A stretch of DNA of 38,449 nucleotides, from assembly GCA_047973025.1 (NCBI GenBank), contig JBKEBE010000026.1, positions 1-38,449 of the forward strand, given 5' to 3'. This DNA comes from UPXZ01 sp047973025. GTDB lineage: Bacteria; Bacteroidota; Bacteroidia; Bacteroidales; Paludibacteraceae. The notes beneath the pieces are model-generated. The model saw only the letters and a program-made list of their open reading frames with translations, had not been told where the DNA came from and did no database searches. The translations under genes and the position numbers were made by a program. Below are positions 24,016-31,975 of this stretch, piece after piece (the first letter of the stretch is position 1; each line of letters starts with the position of its first letter).

Positions 24016-25947
24016 TTATTCTTTTATAAATTTATGGATTACACTATTTCCTGATTCATCCAAAATTTTCACAAGGTAGATTCCGGCAGGAAGATTATCA
24101 ACAGGTATAAAGTCGTTGACAGCTTCAGAGTGCTTTACCATTTCGGACGTAAGTGAAAAAACAGCTATATTTTTAATCGATTCAGAAGATTTTACATATA
24201 GCTTATCTGTTACCGGATTGGGGTAAAGCGTTATATTATTTATTTGCGTGTTTTCTTCTATCGCGGTTTGCGAACAATTGGCATATTCTACCCCATCGTA
24301 TTTTGTTGCCGTTGTAGGTGCATCAGATAAAACCCAACAACCGGTTGATTTTGTAGTAGTAAGATCAATGGTTTGTAATGTACCGGTAGTCGCGCCATTG
24401 TTAAATACGATACCGACTTCATTCGTCGCGTCAAATCCGGAGAGAGTAATCGTATAGGTGTTTCCTTCTACTTTGGTCATAGCGTCTCCGGGCCACGCGG
24501 CTGTAGTGATTTGCTTATTATTTACAGCTTTATTCCAAACATGAATTTTCGGTGTTGTCCACGTTGAAGGTACTACAGCTTTGATGGTAATGGTAGTAAA
24601 TACGGAAGGCGTAGCCGGATTAATTCCGTTATCAATCCCATTCTGATGTTCATTACCGCACGAAGTAGAATTAATTTTAGTATATATCGCCCATCCGGTT
24701 CCATCTATATTTTTGGTCCACCCGCCTCCGGAAGGTTCATTGCCTGCCCAAGCCGAGTTACTTGCCCCTACATAGGTAATCATTTCCCCACATGTTCCGA
24801 CGGAATAGGCTTTGTAATAGCCACTTGTGTTTTGTACCTCCACAGCGGACTCACTGTGTACTCCAACCGATTTACGGGCTTTAATCATGGCGTTGATTAC
24901 AGCTTTATTGTCTCTCCAATGCGGATAAAATACGCAAGGAATACCCGGTGAGGAAAGGATAAAAGCGTTTGCCTTCAATACGTCTCCGGTATATTTACTG
25001 GCATCACGGTACGTGTCATGATTATCAACAAAAGTTACTGCAAATCGACGAGACTGTGGACTGTGAATCAAGCCGGCCGGACGCATGGTACCATTGTCTG
25101 CCCAAGCCATAGCGGCGTAATTTCCGGTTGCAAGTCCATTGTTCAACGCGGCGTATTTCATAGGGAAATCAAAAGCCGCGCTCGTATTGCCTGTGGATTG
25201 TATCCAATTCCATACAGCGTTGTATTGTGCATCCCAATATTCGCCTACCGAAAGATAGGCTCCTCCGGCGGCATTGTATCCATTAATATAGTAGCCACTG
25301 AATCCTTTTACCATATCATAGCGCCAGCCATCAAATTGCATATCATTTTTCATCCATTGTAGATACGCTTTCACGGCATCCTGCACATACGTTTTAGTAT
25401 GATCAAGGTCGCGGGCACCATCAAAATTTTCGCCTGTATCGTTGGCTCCCGTAGGTTTTTGAGTGGAAGGTACAGATGTGGAATATTGAGCCTCATCATT
25501 GTAGCATACGTGTTCTTTATTAAATGTAAAACTTCCGTATGATCCAAAATTGTCGGTGTAAAATTCCATCCAACCGGTTTTGCTATCGCGATGATTGACG
25601 ACGATATCTGCCATTGCACGGCAATTGTTGGTTTTCAACGCATTAATCAGACGTTGTAACTCGGGTTTTGTCCCCCAATCGGAATTTTGGATATTCCATT
25701 GACGAGGCATGTAACCGGTACCTCCGCTCGAATAGGCGGAAGGCGGTAGCCAGACCATATCAAAATTGCCGGAAAGTTCTCCCGATATTTGGTATAATTT
25801 ATTCCACGATGTAGTGGCGTTTGAATCCCAGTAGAAACCTTGCAACATAACGTCATGGCTCTGAGCCGGTGCTTGTCCGTAGCTTGTACTTGACCAAAGG
25901 AAAACGAAGGTAATTAACGTAGCTATCGGTAATGTAAAAAATTTCAT
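24016..25947 (-). CDS. Secreted alpha-amylase (GH13) with starch-binding and T9SS domains
   Basis: Endo-acting alpha-1,4-glucanase. The 643-aa precursor has a signal peptide (1-24, ending SYGQ) and a GH13 barrel (~30-400) with DIVVNH (Asp114, His119), GWRYDMVKG with nucleophile Asp211, SVGEYWDA with acid/base Glu236 and FVDNHD with Asp311. A beta-sandwich follows (~445-545, TITIKAVVPSTWTTPKIHVW, then KVEGNTYTITLSGFD), like CBM25/26 starch-binding modules. The C-terminal ~75 residues (ITLYPNPVTDKLYV, NLPAGIYLVKILDESGN, HKFIKE) form a type A T9SS sorting domain. The protein is therefore exported across the outer membrane and released or surface-anchored. The leader contains a TAAAT-type repeat. 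No susC/susD pair is visible. Confidence 0.94.
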   Translation of the reverse strand: MKFFTLPIATLITFVFLWSSTSYGQAPAQSHDVMLQGFYWDSNATTSWNKLYQISGELSGNFDMVWLPPSAYSSGGTGYMPRQWNIQNSDWGTKPELQRLINALKTNNCRAMADIVVNHRDSKTGWMEFYTDNFGSYGSFTFNKEHVCYNDEAQYSTSVPSTQKPTGANDTGENFDGARDLDHTKTYVQDAVKAYLQWMKNDMQFDGWRYDMVKGFSGYYINGYNAAGGAYLSVGEYWDAQYNAVWNWIQSTGNTSAAFDFPMKYAALNNGLATGNYAAMAWADNGTMRPAGLIHSPQSRRFAVTFVDNHDTYRDASKYTGDVLKANAFILSSPGIPCVFYPHWRDNKAVINAMIKARKSVGVHSESAVEVQNTSGYYKAYSVGTCGEMITYVGASNSAWAGNEPSGGGWTKNIDGTGWAIYTKINSTSCGNEHQNGIDNGINPATPSVFTTITIKAVVPSTWTTPKIHVWNKAVNNKQITTAAWPGDAMTKVEGNTYTITLSGFDATNEVGIVFNNGATTGTLQTIDLTTTKSTGCWVLSDAPTTATKYDGVEYANCSQTAIEENTQINNITLYPNPVTDKLYVKSSESIKNIAVFSLTSEMVKHSEAVNDFIPVDNLPAGIYLVKILDESGNSVIHKFIKE

Positions 25948-26100
25948 GATATGTTTAGATTAAATTAAATTAAATTAAAAAATAGTGATTTGATTTTATG
26001 GGTAGTAGAGAGTATGGAATTTAAGTCGTGTAAAATAATTCTCTTAAATTAGTGGAGATATGACATATTTCATATACTCTCTTTGCATCATTGATTGAAT

Positions 26101-26133
26101 AAAAAAGGTCATTCAGCACGAATGACCTTTTTT
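26101..26133 (-). terminator. Intrinsic terminator downstream of the 242-aa secreted protein gene
   Basis: AAAAAAGGTCATTC and GAATGACCTTTTTT are perfect complements around a 5-nt loop. On the minus strand the stem ends in a T-run, 28 bp past the stop at 26162, separating that gene from the amylase. Confidence 0.9.
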
Positions 26134-26161
26134 GAATATCAATCGTAAGTAGAATAAGCGT

Positions 26162-26890
26162 TTATTTTACAAGTACTTTGTGGGATTCGCCATTGATACG
26201 TAAAATGTAAATTCCGGAACGAAGGGTTTCTGAAAATTCATTGTTCGTAACGATAGATTTGAGCTGCTGTCCGGTAGCGGAATAAAGCTCTACTCGCGCA
26301 CTTCCCGAAAATATCGCTCTTACTACGTTATTTTCTACAAAAATTTTAGTCGTAGCTTCCGACAGGCTTACACCTGTTGGATTATCCGTTGTAAAAGTAG
26401 CTACGTAATCAACTCCACCATTACTTAACCAGCTGTCACCTCCTGTTCCCCAACTTTTAGCCCACACATGTAGCTTATAGGTGGTGTTAGAGGCTAATCC
26501 CGACAAGATGTTAATTGAGAGCCCCGTTAGAGTCCCCTGAAAGTCATTACCACCAAGGTATGCCTGACTCCAAATCGTTTCCACCGGAGCTACAACTTCA
26601 GTAGTATTATCAGCATTCATGATTTTGTAAGAGAAAGATCCACCGTCACGACCATCATTAGACCAATACTTCATGTCGCAACCGGTAATAACCAATGAAG
26701 AGACTACGCCAAAATCGTGAGTGTCTAATTGGGTACCTGAACCGGGATTACCTCCTATCCAATACTGCTCGGATGTAGTCGCATTTTTATCGATTAACAC
26801 AAAATCATTGAACCAGCCGTTATCTCCGTAACTGTAGGTACTAATCAATAATACGCAAGACAAGATAAAAGTAGTTTTTTTCATATACAT
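26162..26890 (-). CDS. T9SS-exported protein of unknown function
   Basis: The 242-aa precursor has a signal peptide (MKKTTFILSCVLLISTYSYG), a beta-rich central region (~25-165) with aromatic-rich strands (SYKIMNADNTTEV, TYKLHVWAKSWGTGGDSW), and a C-terminal domain ending RSGIYILRINGESHKVLVK. That ending is a type A T9SS sorting signal. The middle resembles fibronectin- or carbohydrate-binding-like folds, but I do not recognise a family. It is in the same direction as the amylase gene and shares its export route, so a role with extracellular glycans is a guess. ATG 26884 (MKKTTF) is an alternative start. A TAnnTTTG match (TAATTTTG, 26925-26918 minus) lies just upstream. Confidence 0.8.
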   Translation of the reverse strand: MYMKKTTFILSCVLLISTYSYGDNGWFNDFVLIDKNATTSEQYWIGGNPGSGTQLDTHDFGVVSSLVITGCDMKYWSNDGRDGGSFSYKIMNADNTTEVVAPVETIWSQAYLGGNDFQGTLTGLSINILSGLASNTTYKLHVWAKSWGTGGDSWLSNGGVDYVATFTTDNPTGVSLSEATTKIFVENNVVRAIFSGSARVELYSATGQQLKSIVTNNEFSETLRSGIYILRINGESHKVLVK

Positions 26891-27127
26891 AATTTTTTAG
26901 GGGATAATACATTGTTGCAAAATTAGCTTAGTCGGCGGTTAATAGAAACCAAATGACTGAAAAAAATAATATTTAGAATCGCAATCGTTTGAAATTTTAT
27001 CGGTTGTGACGTTTTTTACCTAAGGAAACAATCGATTGAAAAAGGCAAGCGTACAGAATAGAATGCTACCGATTTGAGTAATTTCGAAAAAAGAAGTAAT
27101 TTTGACCAACCAAAAAAACGTGTAGGC

Positions 27128-27757
27128 ATGGAACAACTGTTAAAATATTTTCCAAACTTGTCCGAGAGGCAAAAAAATCAATTTTTAGCCTTGTATGAGC
27201 TTTATCTTGATTGGAACAGCAAAATAAACGTTATCTCCAGAAAGGATATTGAGAATCTGTATGAACGCCATGTGCTTCACTCCTTGGGAATCGCAAAAAC
27301 AATTAATTTTAAGGCAGGAAGTAAAGTCCTTGACGTTGGAACCGGCGGTGGATTACCGGGTATTCCACTGGCTGTTTACTTTTCAAATGCCCATTTTACA
27401 CTCATTGACAGTATCGGGAAAAAGATTAAAGTAGCACAGGAGATTTCAAGTGCTATTGAATTAAAAAACAGCGAATTAAAACATTGCCGGATTCAAGAAG
27501 AGAAAGGAAAATACGACTTTATAGTCAGCAGGGCGGTAATGCCGTTAGATGATTTGGTCAAACTTACAAAAAAGAATATTGCTTCGAACCAACAAAACGC
27601 GCTTCCTAACGGTTTAGTCTGTTTGAAAGGCGGTGAATTGCAACGTGAAATTCTGCCTTACAAAAACATAGCCGAAGTATATGACTTGAGTAAAGACTTT
27701 GAAGGAGAATTTTTTAAGACAAAAAAGGTTGTTTATGTACCTATATCAACCAATTGA
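27128..27757 (+). CDS. rsmG: 16S rRNA (guanine-527-N7)-methyltransferase
   Basis: SAM-dependent methyltransferase acting on 16S rRNA G527. From ATG 27128 it is 209 aa, the usual RsmG length. Motifs: YLDWNSKINVISRKDIENLY with RHVLHSLG (typical N-terminus), the SAM-binding VLDVGTGGGLPGIPLAV, FTLIDSIGKKIKVAQEI and FIVSRAVMPLDDLV. A TTG start at 27074 is in frame but would add 18 polar residues not expected for RsmG. It leads a plus-strand run with the broken VOC gene, the acyltransferase and the MBL hydrolase. Confidence 0.94.
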   Translation: MEQLLKYFPNLSERQKNQFLALYELYLDWNSKINVISRKDIENLYERHVLHSLGIAKTINFKAGSKVLDVGTGGGLPGIPLAVYFSNAHFTLIDSIGKKIKVAQEISSAIELKNSELKHCRIQEEKGKYDFIVSRAVMPLDDLVKLTKKNIASNQQNALPNGLVCLKGGELQREILPYKNIAEVYDLSKDFEGEFFKTKKVVYVPISTN

Positions 27758-27825
27758 TTATAGTTGTCAGTCGTAAATACCCTTACCAACATTCAACGAA
27801 ACAGAGAAAACATCAAATAGAAGGA

Positions 27826-28215
27826 ATGAAGATAGATCATATAGCCATTTGAGTTAACGATTTAGAAAATACAAAGAATTTCTATCAAAAATATTTCAAG
27901 GCTAAAAGCAACCAACTTTATCGGAATCCTGATAAAGGTTTTACTTCGTATTTTTTGACTTTCGATAATGGCTGCAGAATGGAATTGATGAATAGAGCTA
28001 CTGTCACTGAGCGTGATAATAATTATGACAATCCTATAACCGGCTTGGCACATTTGGCTTTTTCTACGGGTAATCGACAATGTGTTGATAGCTTGACAGA
28101 AACCTTGAAAATCGATGGGCTTAAAATTGTTAGCGAACCACGAGTAACCGGTGATGGATATTACGAGAGCGTAGTATTGGATCCGGAAAACAACATCATC
28201 GAAATAACAGAATAA
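27826..28215 (+). pseudogene. VOC/glyoxalase-like gene interrupted by TGA at codon 9
   Basis: Reading from ATG 27826 gives MKIDHIAI, then TGA (27850-27852), then an open frame to TAA 28213-28215 (130 codons including the stop). The sequence is a vicinal oxygen chelate protein of the glyoxalase I/bleomycin resistance type. The four metal-ligand positions are present: His5, Glu in CRMELMN, His in LAHLAFST and Glu in NNIIEITE. Family members usually read HIAIWVND here, so TGA replaces a Trp codon (TGG to TGA, one base). The rest of the frame is undamaged, suggesting a recent nonsense mutation or a sequence error. TGA is an ordinary stop elsewhere in the window. Re-initiation at a downstream ATG would lose the first beta strand. 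Confidence 0.8.
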
Positions 28216-28231
28216 CATAGTATTGGAAAAT

Positions 28232-29377
28232 ATGATCAATCCAAGTTCGAGCTTCTCAGACTCGAAGAAACACTTTTTAATACTCGACGCGTTACGCGGT
28301 GTTGCCGCAATTGTAGTCATATTATTTCACGTACTCGAAATCTATTCCGGAGGCGACCATGTAAAACAACTGATTAATCACGGTTATTTAGCGGTAGATT
28401 TCTTTTTTATGCTCTCAGGGTATGTCATGGCACATGCTTATGATGACCGTTGGGATAAGATGACTGTAAAAGCATTTTTTAAAAGGAGGTTAATCCGGCT
28501 TCATCCCATGATTATCGCAGGTATGACTATCGGGGCACTTTGCTTCTTTTTTCAAGAATCGGCTATGTTTCCCAATATAGCAGAAACGTCCTTTTGGACG
28601 ATGATGCTCGTTTTTGTTATCGGATGCACATTGATTCCGATACCTACATCAATGGACATAAGAGGCTGGAATGAAATGCATCCGCTCAATGGACCGGCGT
28701 GGTCTTTATTCTTCGAATATATAGCCAATATTCTTCACGCCCTGATATTAAGAAGATTATCCAAAATAGTACTCGGTATTTTAGTCGCCGTCGCGGGTGT
28801 TGCACTCATACATCTGGCGGTAACAAGTCCTAATGGCGATATTATCGGAGGATGGTCTTTGGAGCCTGAGCAACTCAAAATCGGGTTTACCCGTCTTTTG
28901 TTTCCATACATGGCAGGGATGCTTCTTAGACGTGCCGTGAAACCGGGCGAAGGTAAAAATACGTTTTTATTATCCGGTATTTTGTTGGTAGCTGTACTGA
29001 GTGTTCCAAGAATAGGCGGATATGAACATCTATGGGCAAATGGCTTGTACGATTCTTTATCCGTCATCCTTTTGTTCCCGGTTATTATTTACTTAGGAGC
29101 AATCGGAAAAATTACCTCCCCGTTAACCGAAAAAGTTTGTACATTTTTAGGCGACATTTCGTATCCGATTTACATAATACACTACCCTATCGTATATGTT
29201 TATTATGCTTGGGTTGACAACAATAAGATTCCGATTGAAAAAGGATTTCCCGTAGGCTTAATTCTTTTACCGGTAATCATTCTTTTGGCTTACGCGTTGC
29301 TCAGATTTTACGACCTACCCGTAAGGCGTTGGTTAACATCAAAATATTTGAAATCGGAATCAATGAAGAAAAATTAA
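28232..29377 (+). CDS. Acyltransferase family 3 membrane protein
   Basis: The 381-aa integral membrane protein of the acyltransferase 3 (OafA/NodX-like) family O-acylates sugars or cell-envelope glycans. The N-terminus has the family hallmark LDALRGVAAIVVILFHVLE, with the catalytic-type His and Arg. LAVDFFFMLSGYVMAHAY and FFKRRLIRLHP follow. About ten hydrophobic segments are visible, and the protein ends with a basic tail. It starts at ATG 28232, 16 bp after the VOC frame (TTG 28223 is an alternative). Its stop codon overlaps the ATG of the next gene (TAATG), indicating translational coupling. The acceptor molecule is unknown. Confidence 0.9.
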   Translation: MINPSSSFSDSKKHFLILDALRGVAAIVVILFHVLEIYSGGDHVKQLINHGYLAVDFFFMLSGYVMAHAYDDRWDKMTVKAFFKRRLIRLHPMIIAGMTIGALCFFFQESAMFPNIAETSFWTMMLVFVIGCTLIPIPTSMDIRGWNEMHPLNGPAWSLFFEYIANILHALILRRLSKIVLGILVAVAGVALIHLAVTSPNGDIIGGWSLEPEQLKIGFTRLLFPYMAGMLLRRAVKPGEGKNTFLLSGILLVAVLSVPRIGGYEHLWANGLYDSLSVILLFPVIIYLGAIGKITSPLTEKVCTFLGDISYPIYIIHYPIVYVYYAWVDNNKIPIEKGFPVGLILLPVIILLAYALLRFYDLPVRRWLTSKYLKSESMKKN

Positions 29378-30018
29378 TGAACATGAATATTAAAACATTC
29401 CCTTTTAATCCTTTGCAGGAAAATACCTACGTAGTTTGGGACGAGACAAACGAAGCGGTAATCATAGATGCCGGAATGCTTTCTGAGCAAGAAAAAAAAC
29501 GGGTTACACGCTTCATCGAAGAAAACAAGCTGAAATTAACGAGAGTCTTAAATACGCATCTTCATCTCGACCATCAGTTTGGGAACAAGTTTCTATTTGA
29601 TACCTATGGCATTATGCCCGAAGGAGGGATAGAAGATGAATTTTTGCTTGATTCGGTACATCTTTCCGCCGAAAAGTGGGGTCTCCCCTACTCCGAACCG
29701 GCTCAGCGTTTAGGCTCATATATTACTGATAATCAAGAATTATATTTTGGAAATACAACTTTTCTGGCTTTGCATACACCGGGGCATTCGCCGGGTAGCC
29801 ATTCACTTTATTGCAAGCAAGCCGGTGTAGTATTCGTCGGCGATGTACTGTTTAAAGGCAGCATCGGACGTACTGATTTTGAACAAGGGAGTTACGATAC
29901 GTTGATTCGCTCGATTGAAGAAAGACTGTTTACGCTTCCTGATGAGACAATTGTTTACAGCGGACACGGTCCTACAACCACCATCGGCACCGAGAAGCAA
30001 TTTAATCCGTTTTTGTAA
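29377..30018 (+). CDS. MBL-fold metallohydrolase, glyoxalase II-like
   Basis: Zinc-dependent hydrolase of 213 aa with the metallo-beta-lactamase signature THLHLDH (metal-binding His/Asp), LHTPGHSPGS, VFVGDVLF (bridging Asp), RTDF and a final SGHGPTTTIG His. The N-terminus FPFNPLQENTYVVW with VIIDAGM is typical of YcbL/GloB-like proteins that cleave thioesters such as S-lactoylglutathione analogues. Substrate specificity cannot be read from the sequence. It starts at ATG 29377, overlapping the acyltransferase TAA by one base, with ATG 29383 possible. Its position two genes after a glyoxalase I-like VOC gene suggests, but does not prove, a detoxification pair. Confidence 0.9.
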   Translation: MNMNIKTFPFNPLQENTYVVWDETNEAVIIDAGMLSEQEKKRVTRFIEENKLKLTRVLNTHLHLDHQFGNKFLFDTYGIMPEGGIEDEFLLDSVHLSAEKWGLPYSEPAQRLGSYITDNQELYFGNTTFLALHTPGHSPGSHSLYCKQAGVVFVGDVLFKGSIGRTDFEQGSYDTLIRSIEERLFTLPDETIVYSGHGPTTTIGTEKQFNPFL

Positions 30019-30080
30019 AGACTTGCCAAAGGTAGCATTTTTTATCTTTTAAACTAAAAAACACCAACCAGATTGTATGT

Positions 30081-30112
30081 TTTGTCCTTATTTTTGCCTG
30101 AAATCGGACAAA
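30081..30112 (+). promoter_or_regulatory. Inverted repeat bracketing a -7 element upstream of cydA
   Basis: TTTGTCC (30081-30087) and GGACAAA (30106-30112) are exact inverted repeats 18 bp apart. TATTTTTG (30089-30096, exact TAnnTTTG) lies between them. A protein bound here would control access to this promoter element. Confidence 0.45.
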
Positions 30113-30152
30113 TTGGGTCTAAAAACAGACAATTTTCATCTTTTGATTATTT

Positions 30153-30186
30153 TTTGATATTTTTTTTAAAATTCTCTGTATATTTG
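30153..30186 (+). promoter_or_regulatory. Candidate cydAB promoter
   Basis: TTTG at 30153-30156 is followed after 22 bp by TATATTTG at 30179-30186, an exact TAnnTTTG match. The start would be near 30193, leaving a ~160-nt leader before the cydA ATG. Confidence 0.5.
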
Positions 30187-30351
30187 TTGAAATTATTTGA
30201 CCAACCTATCCTTAATATCGGTAACAAGTTTTTAGTAATGTACGAGACAGATAAACATGTAAGGAATTTTGAAAGCTCTTGACGATTATCTGCCGTTTTC
30301 CATTAAATATTAAATATTCAATTATATTCTAATATCTTAAAATTCAAATTT

Positions 30352-31929
30352 ATGGAATTATTAGACGTTTCTTTAGTCAACTGGTCGAGGGCGCAATTTG
30401 CTCTTACAGCTATGTATCACTGGCTTTTCGTACCACTCACTTTAGGGCTGGGAGTGTTACAAGCCATTATGGAAACCATCTACTTCAAAACAGGAGATGA
30501 GAAATGGAAAAAAGTTACCCAATTCTGGATGAAGATTTTCGGGATCAACTTTGCTATCGGAGTGGCAACCGGTATCATTTTGGAGTTCCAATTTGGTACC
30601 AACTGGTCTAACTACAGTTATTTTGTAGGAGACATTTTTGGTGCTCCATTAGCCATTGAAGGTCTCTTGGCTTTCTTCATGGAGGCTACTTTTATTACCA
30701 TCATGTTTTTTGGTTGGAAGAAAGTAAGCAAAGGCTTTCATTTAGCGGCTACTTGGCTGACTATCACCGGAGCGACTTTATCGGCACTTTGGATTTTGAT
30801 TGCAAACGCTTGGATGCAGTTGCCGCTTGGGATGGAATTTAACCCTACAACCGTTCGCAACGAAATGGTTGATTTTTGGGCTGTGGTTACTTCGCCCGTA
30901 GCAATGAACAAGTTCCTGCATGCCGTATTCTCCGGATGGGTATTCAGTAGTTTGATTGTGGTAGGAATCAGCGCCTGGTTTGTATTGAAAAAACGGGAAT
31001 TGGACTTCGCCAAGAAAAGTATCCGTGTAGGAGCTCTTTTCGGACTGGTAGGTTCTTTGCTGATTATCTGGACCGGACACGGTTCCGCGCAACAAGTGGC
31101 GAAACATCAACCGATGAAACTTGCCGTGATGGAGGGACTTTATGAAGGGCAAGAAGGTGCTCCGCTTGTCGCGATGGGTATCGTCAATCCCAACAAAGAA
31201 TCATACTTGGATGACGAAGAAGGAGTTGTTTGGGCAATAAAATTCCCGAAAACCCTTTCATGGCTATCTTTTGGAGATTTCAACGCGTATGTGCCGGGTA
31301 TTAAAAATATCATTGAAGGTGGTTATACGCAACCTGATGGGACGATTGCCCAATCTTTTGAAGAACGAAAAGAATCCGGAAAACTGGCTCAAAGCGCTTT
31401 GAGTGATTTCAAAAAAGCGGAACTCGCGAAGGATACCGCTTCAATGGCGCAATACAAAGCAACATTGGATGCAAATTTCAAGAATTTCGGTTATGGCTAT
31501 TTAGATTCTCCGGAAGATATTATCGCACCGGTTCCTTTGGTATTTTATTCGTTCCACCTGATGGTAATTCTGGGGGTTGGCTTCTTGTTATTATTTATCG
31601 TAGCGCTGTATCTGGAAAGAAAGAACTTACTCCCGAAATACAGATGGTTGCTGTGGGTATTCGTCTGGTTTATACCGCTGGGATACTTAGCCGGTCAGTT
31701 GGGATGGATCGTTGCCGAATTTGGACGTCAGCCTTGGGTTATTCAAGATATACTACCCGTTCAGGCGGCTATTTCCGGATTACAGACATCATCGGTTGTA
31801 ATAACCTTTGTGCTTTTTGCCGTGCTGTTTACCGGACTATTAATTGCCGATATCGGTATTACCAAGAAGCAAATACAAAAGGGACCGCAGATTGATGATG
31901 TGCCGACAACCGAAGATGAAAAATACTAA
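30352..31929 (+). CDS. cydA: Cytochrome bd quinol oxidase subunit I
   Basis: Membrane subunit that oxidises quinol and reduces O2 to water. The 525-aa protein has the expected haem ligands: His23 in TAMYHWLFVPLTLG (haem b595-type position), His190 in MNKFLHAVFSGW and Met404 in FYSFHLMVILG (haem b558). The quinol-site Lys256 and Glu261 lie in PMKLAVMEG, and GWIVAEFGRQPW is conserved. The stretch between Glu261 and Met404 (~143 residues) is as long as in E. coli CydA, so this is the long Q-loop type. About nine membrane segments are visible. cydB follows 46 bp later. A bd oxidase suits low-oxygen respiration or oxygen scavenging in an otherwise anaerobic lineage. Confidence 0.97.
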   Translation: MELLDVSLVNWSRAQFALTAMYHWLFVPLTLGLGVLQAIMETIYFKTGDEKWKKVTQFWMKIFGINFAIGVATGIILEFQFGTNWSNYSYFVGDIFGAPLAIEGLLAFFMEATFITIMFFGWKKVSKGFHLAATWLTITGATLSALWILIANAWMQLPLGMEFNPTTVRNEMVDFWAVVTSPVAMNKFLHAVFSGWVFSSLIVVGISAWFVLKKRELDFAKKSIRVGALFGLVGSLLIIWTGHGSAQQVAKHQPMKLAVMEGLYEGQEGAPLVAMGIVNPNKESYLDDEEGVVWAIKFPKTLSWLSFGDFNAYVPGIKNIIEGGYTQPDGTIAQSFEERKESGKLAQSALSDFKKAELAKDTASMAQYKATLDANFKNFGYGYLDSPEDIIAPVPLVFYSFHLMVILGVGFLLLFIVALYLERKNLLPKYRWLLWVFVWFIPLGYLAGQLGWIVAEFGRQPWVIQDILPVQAAISGLQTSSVVITFVLFAVLFTGLLIADIGITKKQIQKGPQIDDVPTTEDEKY

Positions 31930-31975
31930 CATTGATAAAAAATAAATCAGTTATTTACTACTAAAAATTAGCATT

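Larger units (their letters stand above)
30019..30351. other. Intergenic region upstream of cydAB
   Basis: 333 bp of AT-rich DNA. It holds two exact TAnnTTTG matches (30089-30096 and 30179-30186) and an inverted repeat around the first; both are described separately. A 69-codon TTG-started frame at 30073-30282 has no protein-like features and is dismissed. Confidence 0.6.

Noticed and set aside
25961..25980. TAAAT tandem repeat in the amylase leader
   Set aside because: About three short AT-only units; low-complexity leader sequence typical of this genome rather than a defined element.
27074..27127. N-terminal extension of RsmG from TTG
   Set aside because: Would add 18 polar residues not expected in RsmG; ATG 27128 gives the normal length.
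27850..27852. TGA as a recoded Trp or selenocysteine codon in the VOC gene
   Set aside because: TGA ends pyrD, the CapA-like gene and maeB here, so the code is standard. No selenocysteine element is evident and the family has Trp, not Cys/Sec, at this place.
30073..30282. 69-codon plus-strand ORF before cydA
   Set aside because: TTG start, Phe/Leu-rich from AT-rich DNA, overlaps promoter elements; no domain or ribosome-site support.
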